Of a stretch of DNA of 64,000 nt, positions 61,032 to 64,000 are shown one piece after another. The position numbers and the translations under genes are program-made. The first letter of the stretch is position 1. Every line of letters begins with the position of its first letter. The DNA is from JBFAPK01 sp040676675 (GTDB lineage Bacteria; Actinomycetota; Actinomycetes; Mycobacteriales; Micromonosporaceae), in the NCBI RefSeq assembly GCF_040676675.1, contig NZ_JBFAPK010000021.1, forward strand, positions 1 through 64,000, in the 5' to 3' direction. The notes beneath the pieces were generated by a model that searched no databases, was not told where the DNA came from, and worked only from the letters and a program-made list of their open reading frames with translations.

Positions 61032-64000
61032 TCAGCTGCTGTGCGGAGAATCGCCGATCGGCTTGGCCGGTTCTGCCGCCCAACCGCAGGTGCGTTTTCG
61101 CGTCTCGGTGCCTTCGGGGCGACGGGCGTAGCAGCGCCACCGCCAACCCTTGGCGGTACGGTGTAGCGCGATCATTGTGCTGCCACATGCTCCACACAGC
61201 GGTGGTGGTTGGCTGAACTGCACCGCGCGTTCGTGCTCGAGTAGCTTCCGGGCGAAGTGGGCGCCTTCCATGACGAGCATGACCTCGCGGCTCTGATGTT
61301 GCGAGAGTACGTTGAGGCTTCCGAGAAGCACGAGCCGCTCGTCGATGACGACGATCTTCTGGTGCATTTTGTACATCTCCACGATGGTGGGGCCGGCTGC
61401 TCGCAGCGTTGTCAGGTTTTGCTGTGAGTTGTCGGTTCCCTGCGTGTAGTCCCTGGCGTCGCGTACGAAGACGACGACCTTGACACCGCGCGCAACTGCT
61501 TCTGCGAGTACAGGTGCCACCGACTTGGTGCGATTTGCCGTCCAGGTGGCCCACATCCAGATCGAGTGGCGCGCGGTCCCGAGGTGTTCGGCGAAGGTTT
61601 CGTAGAACCGCTTCTCGTCCTGGATCTCGGCGACGCGGACATGTTGGGCCAGGGTGTCGGCCAGCTCGGTGCCGAACTCTCCCAGCACCGGTCGGTCAGG
61701 CTCGGGTACCGACGGTGCGGTGATCAGGCGTTCGGCCGGTACGGTGCGGATTTTGTTGCCGAGCAGTGGTGCGACGCGGGCGAGTGCGGTGTCAGGAGGC
61801 GCGTGTTCGAGGCGGCGGCGGCTGCCGATGAGGTAGAGGCGGTTTTTGGTTCGGGTGACGGCGACGTTGAACAGCTTGAGGCCTTCACGGGCGTAGCCGC
61901 CGCGGGAGGCGCTGGCCTGTGCGATCCACCGCGGCTGGGCGTCGTCCTCAACGAGATCGAGCACCACGACGTCGAACTCCCGGCCCTGGAAGCGGTGAGC
62001 GGTGCCGACTTCAGTGGGTTGGGAGCCGGTCTCCTCGCGATCGCGAAACGCTTCGAGGGTCGCGTCGGCTTGCAGGTTGTACGGGGTGATGACGCCGATT
62101 GTTTCTCCACGTGCGCGGTGGTAGTCAGCCAAGGCTCGGCTGATGAGCGCTCCGGCCGGCCACCAGCCTTTGCTGGGGCCGGTCGCTCGTACGATGGCGA
62201 GGTCACCGAGCCTGTCGGTGTCGATGAGCACGATTTCCGGGTCGTCGGCGTCTCGGACTCGGATGTTTGGCGCGGCGCGCAGCAAGCCGTCGTAGGCGAC
62301 GGCGTTGGCCACGTGCATGACGTCGTGGCCGAACCGGTGCTGCTCGTCGAGGACGGTGCAGCCGGGGTGGGCGATCGCGTCAGCGGCGACGGTGATGCCG
62401 CACAGGCCGAACACGTCGTCGCACAGCCAGCGCTGCACGTCTGGATGGTCGCTGGCGGCGATGGGCCTGGGCAGGACAGGGCCGAGTTGCATGAAGTCAC
62501 CGAGGAGGACGGCGGTCGTGGTGGCGCGGGACACCGCCAGGAGGGTTTCGGGAATGGTGGCTGCGCCGACTTCATCGACGAGCACGACGTCGTAAGGGCC
62601 GTCGAGGAGGACCTTGGCGGTGCGCAGCCGCGCGAGGGTGGTGGCGACCACGCGGGCCTGGCGGATCAGGATGCTTTCCGCGTCGCGGCGGAGGCGGTCG
62701 TAGTCGTCGTGGGCCTTGGCGTGTGCTTGCTCGAGGCGAGACCGGTTAGGTGCTTCAGCCGTCACACGGCGGCGCAGCGACTGCATGCGCTCGTACTCGG
62801 CGAGCAGGTGGTAGCGGTCGGCCCGTTCGACAAGGGCTCGCTGTGCTGGCGTGGCACGTGGGGCTGCCTCGGCTGCGAGTAGCCGCTGTTGAGCAGCCTC
62901 CTGGTCGGCGATCGTTGCGGACAGATCAGAGGCCGCCGCTTCGCGGACACGCTGCGTTTCTGCCAAGTCGCGGTCGCGGGCATCGACCTGATCGCGGCTG
63001 AAACGCACCTTGGCCCGCAGTGCTACGACCTGAGGTTGGGTAGCGCGGTGGAACCGGGCGAGGAGTGACTGATTGTGCTGTACCTGCTCTTCGAGCGTCG
63101 CCACCGTCTCCCGTTGCGCCTGCAGCAACCCGCGAAGTCGACTCAGATGACGCCGGTTGCGGGCCCGGGTCCACGCTCCGCCGTCCTGGACTGAGGTTAT
63201 GTCCGACTCGACGCGACCGCATTCAGCTCGCGCGGCGAGCAGTTTCACCGCGACCCGGTCGGCCTCCTGCTGGGCCAGCGTGGCCTGCCGCTGGATGTCG
63301 TCGAGTGCGTCTAAGGCGGCTCGGGAGTCCGATGTTTCCGCGACCGCTGCACGAGCCGCCTGGACGGCGGTATCGGCTTGTTCCAGAGCATGACGCCGTT
63401 CGGTGACATGGTCACCGGCGTCCGCCAGCTGTCGCGCTAGCCGAGGCATGTCTCGATCCCGGTCCACCGCTGCCTGGGCGCGCGCGTGCTCCTCGGGAAT
63501 GAAGTCCGCGACGAGCTCTTCGACGGCGCGCAGCTCCTGCACTGTCTGCTTGAGGGCCAGAAGTTGGTCCTGCAGCGTCAGCCGCCGTTTGTCGGCCTCC
63601 GCCAGCGAGGTCTTGACCAGATGCGTGAGCGACACGTTGGGGTCGGCGGCTATCTCCCGCAGGTGGGGCGGCCCGACGCGGATCAGATCTCCGGCGCGGT
63701 GCCGACGGTGCCGCATGACTCCAGCGAGGGCGTTGTCGACGGCGATGTTAGTGGCCGACACCAGCAGAACTCGCTTACCGGCGGCGATCAGAGAACTGAT
63801 CGCCTCACTGAGTACCCGCGTCTTTCCAGTACCCGGCGGTCCCCACACCAGCCGCACCCCCGGACGCAGACAGGACGTGTATGCCTCACACTGCGCCGGC
63901 GTGAATCCCGCGACATGCTCCAGCGTCCGAGGTATGGCGGCTAGGCGGCCGGCGGCGAGATCTCCAGCCAGTCCCGCCGGCTCTACCGTGGCGAGAGCGT
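61032..64000 (-). CDS. SF1 (UPF1-like) helicase with C-terminal phospholipase-D nuclease domain (5' partial)
   Basis: At least 989 codons; the N-terminus lies beyond the right edge. Walker A VWGPPGTGKT is followed by motif Ia (LLVSATNIAVDNAL). A ~300-residue coiled-coil insertion rich in Ala, Gln, Glu and Arg comes next. Walker B (VVLVDEVGAATIPE), motif III (VLLGDFMQLGPV), DEQHRFG, motif V (VGTAHRFQGREFDVVVLD) and motif VI (NVAVTRTKNRLYLIG) complete the helicase. The C-terminal part is a PLD-type nuclease with one clear HxK motif (MHQKIVVIDERLVLLGSLN), then a Cys-rich end (CGACG..RCYA..TCGW) that may bind zinc. Helicase-PLD proteins are known in anti-phage loci such as DISARM-type systems. 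Next to a tRNA and with lower GC, a defence role is inferred. Confidence 0.88.
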   Translation of the reverse strand, partial: ALATVEPAGLAGDLAAGRLAAIPRTLEHVAGFTPAQCEAYTSCLRPGVRLVWGPPGTGKTRVLSEAISSLIAAGKRVLLVSATNIAVDNALAGVMRHRRHRAGDLIRVGPPHLREIAADPNVSLTHLVKTSLAEADKRRLTLQDQLLALKQTVQELRAVEELVADFIPEEHARAQAAVDRDRDMPRLARQLADAGDHVTERRHALEQADTAVQAARAAVAETSDSRAALDALDDIQRQATLAQQEADRVAVKLLAARAECGRVESDITSVQDGGAWTRARNRRHLSRLRGLLQAQRETVATLEEQVQHNQSLLARFHRATQPQVVALRAKVRFSRDQVDARDRDLAETQRVREAAASDLSATIADQEAAQQRLLAAEAAPRATPAQRALVERADRYHLLAEYERMQSLRRRVTAEAPNRSRLEQAHAKAHDDYDRLRRDAESILIRQARVVATTLARLRTAKVLLDGPYDVVLVDEVGAATIPETLLAVSRATTTAVLLGDFMQLGPVLPRPIAASDHPDVQRWLCDDVFGLCGITVAADAIAHPGCTVLDEQHRFGHDVMHVANAVAYDGLLRAAPNIRVRDADDPEIVLIDTDRLGDLAIVRATGPSKGWWPAGALISRALADYHRARGETIGVITPYNLQADATLEAFRDREETGSQPTEVGTAHRFQGREFDVVVLDLVEDDAQPRWIAQASASRGGYAREGLKLFNVAVTRTKNRLYLIGSRRRLEHAPPDTALARVAPLLGNKIRTVPAERLITAPSVPEPDRPVLGEFGTELADTLAQHVRVAEIQDEKRFYETFAEHLGTARHSIWMWATWTANRTKSVAPVLAEAVARGVKVVVFVRDARDYTQGTDNSQQNLTTLRAAGPTIVEMYKMHQKIVVIDERLVLLGSLNVLSQHQSREVMLVMEGAHFARKLLEHERAVQFSQPPPLCGACGSTMIALHRTAKGWRWRCYARRPEGTETRKRTCGWAAEPAKPIGDSPHSS

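Overview
The window is about 64 kb of very GC-rich DNA. Dense GC3-biased genes, frequent GTG/TTG starts, leaderless TANNNT promoters placed 5-8 nt before start codons, a Rv2466c-like (mycothiol-type) thioredoxin-fold protein and abundant secreted hydrolases all point to a filamentous actinobacterium. A Micromonosporaceae-like genome is my best guess, but no rRNA is present to prove it. One tRNA gene, tRNA-Leu(GAG), was found. I saw no CRISPR array, rRNA operon, insertion sequence or replication origin.

Layout. 1-3.5 kb: minus-strand surface-sugar operon (carbamoyltransferase, GT2 glycosyltransferase, GmhB-like phosphatase fused to a GT9 domain and cut by the left edge). 3.9-5.8 kb: divergent RsbW-like kinase and GAF-PP2C phosphatase, a partner-switching pair. 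5.8-8.7 kb: BtrH/DUF4872 protein, MerR regulator and DMT-type membrane protein. 9-13.9 kb: membrane-anchored alpha/beta hydrolase, a glycosyltransferase fused to a wax-ester-synthase/DGAT domain, and a SnoaL-like protein. 14-21 kb: secreted enzymes (CE4 deacetylase with CBM2, GH33-type sialidase with LamG, M1 aminopeptidase) plus small genes. 21-24.6 kb: HAD phosphatase and ROK regulator, then an AbiEi/DUF559 gene with a 64-bp palindromic element at each end, then a VOC protein. 24.7-28.3 kb: MMPL transporter, response regulator and a histidine kinase that has lost its sensor region. 28.6-32 kb: a cassette of unknown function (small helical protein, membrane-anchored solute-binding-like protein with a collagen-like tract, two-TM membrane protein). 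32-37.8 kb: MFS transporter, DUF4241 protein, mycosin-like protease with its proline-rich partner, a hypothetical gene, and a frameshifted UspA gene.

38-42.2 kb: HhH protein, MocR regulator facing a thioredoxin-fold gene and an MFS gene across a nested palindrome, and smpB, whose expected start codon reads GCG. 42.4-49 kb: alpha-galactoside module (ROK repressor, GH36 alpha-galactosidase, ABC binding protein and two permeases). 49-55.1 kb: lipoprotein, Tat-exported phospholipase C, membrane protein, spermidine-synthase-like protein, MFS transporter. 55.3-57.8 kb: DUF262/DUF1524 nuclease with an alkyltransferase-like domain. 58.2-59.6 kb: TetR regulator and its divergent membrane-protein target with two palindromic operators. 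60 kb: tRNA-Leu. 60.2-64 kb: nucleotidyltransferase fragment, coiled-coil ORF, and a large SF1 helicase with a phospholipase-D nuclease domain running off the right edge.

The strongest candidates for undescribed biology are the DUF262-DUF1524-ATL protein, the helicase-PLD protein in a probable tRNA-Leu island, the glycosyltransferase-WS/DGAT fusion, the collagen-linker cassette, and the paired 64-bp palindromes around the AbiEi/DUF559 gene. All functional statements come from reading motifs by eye; no database search was possible.
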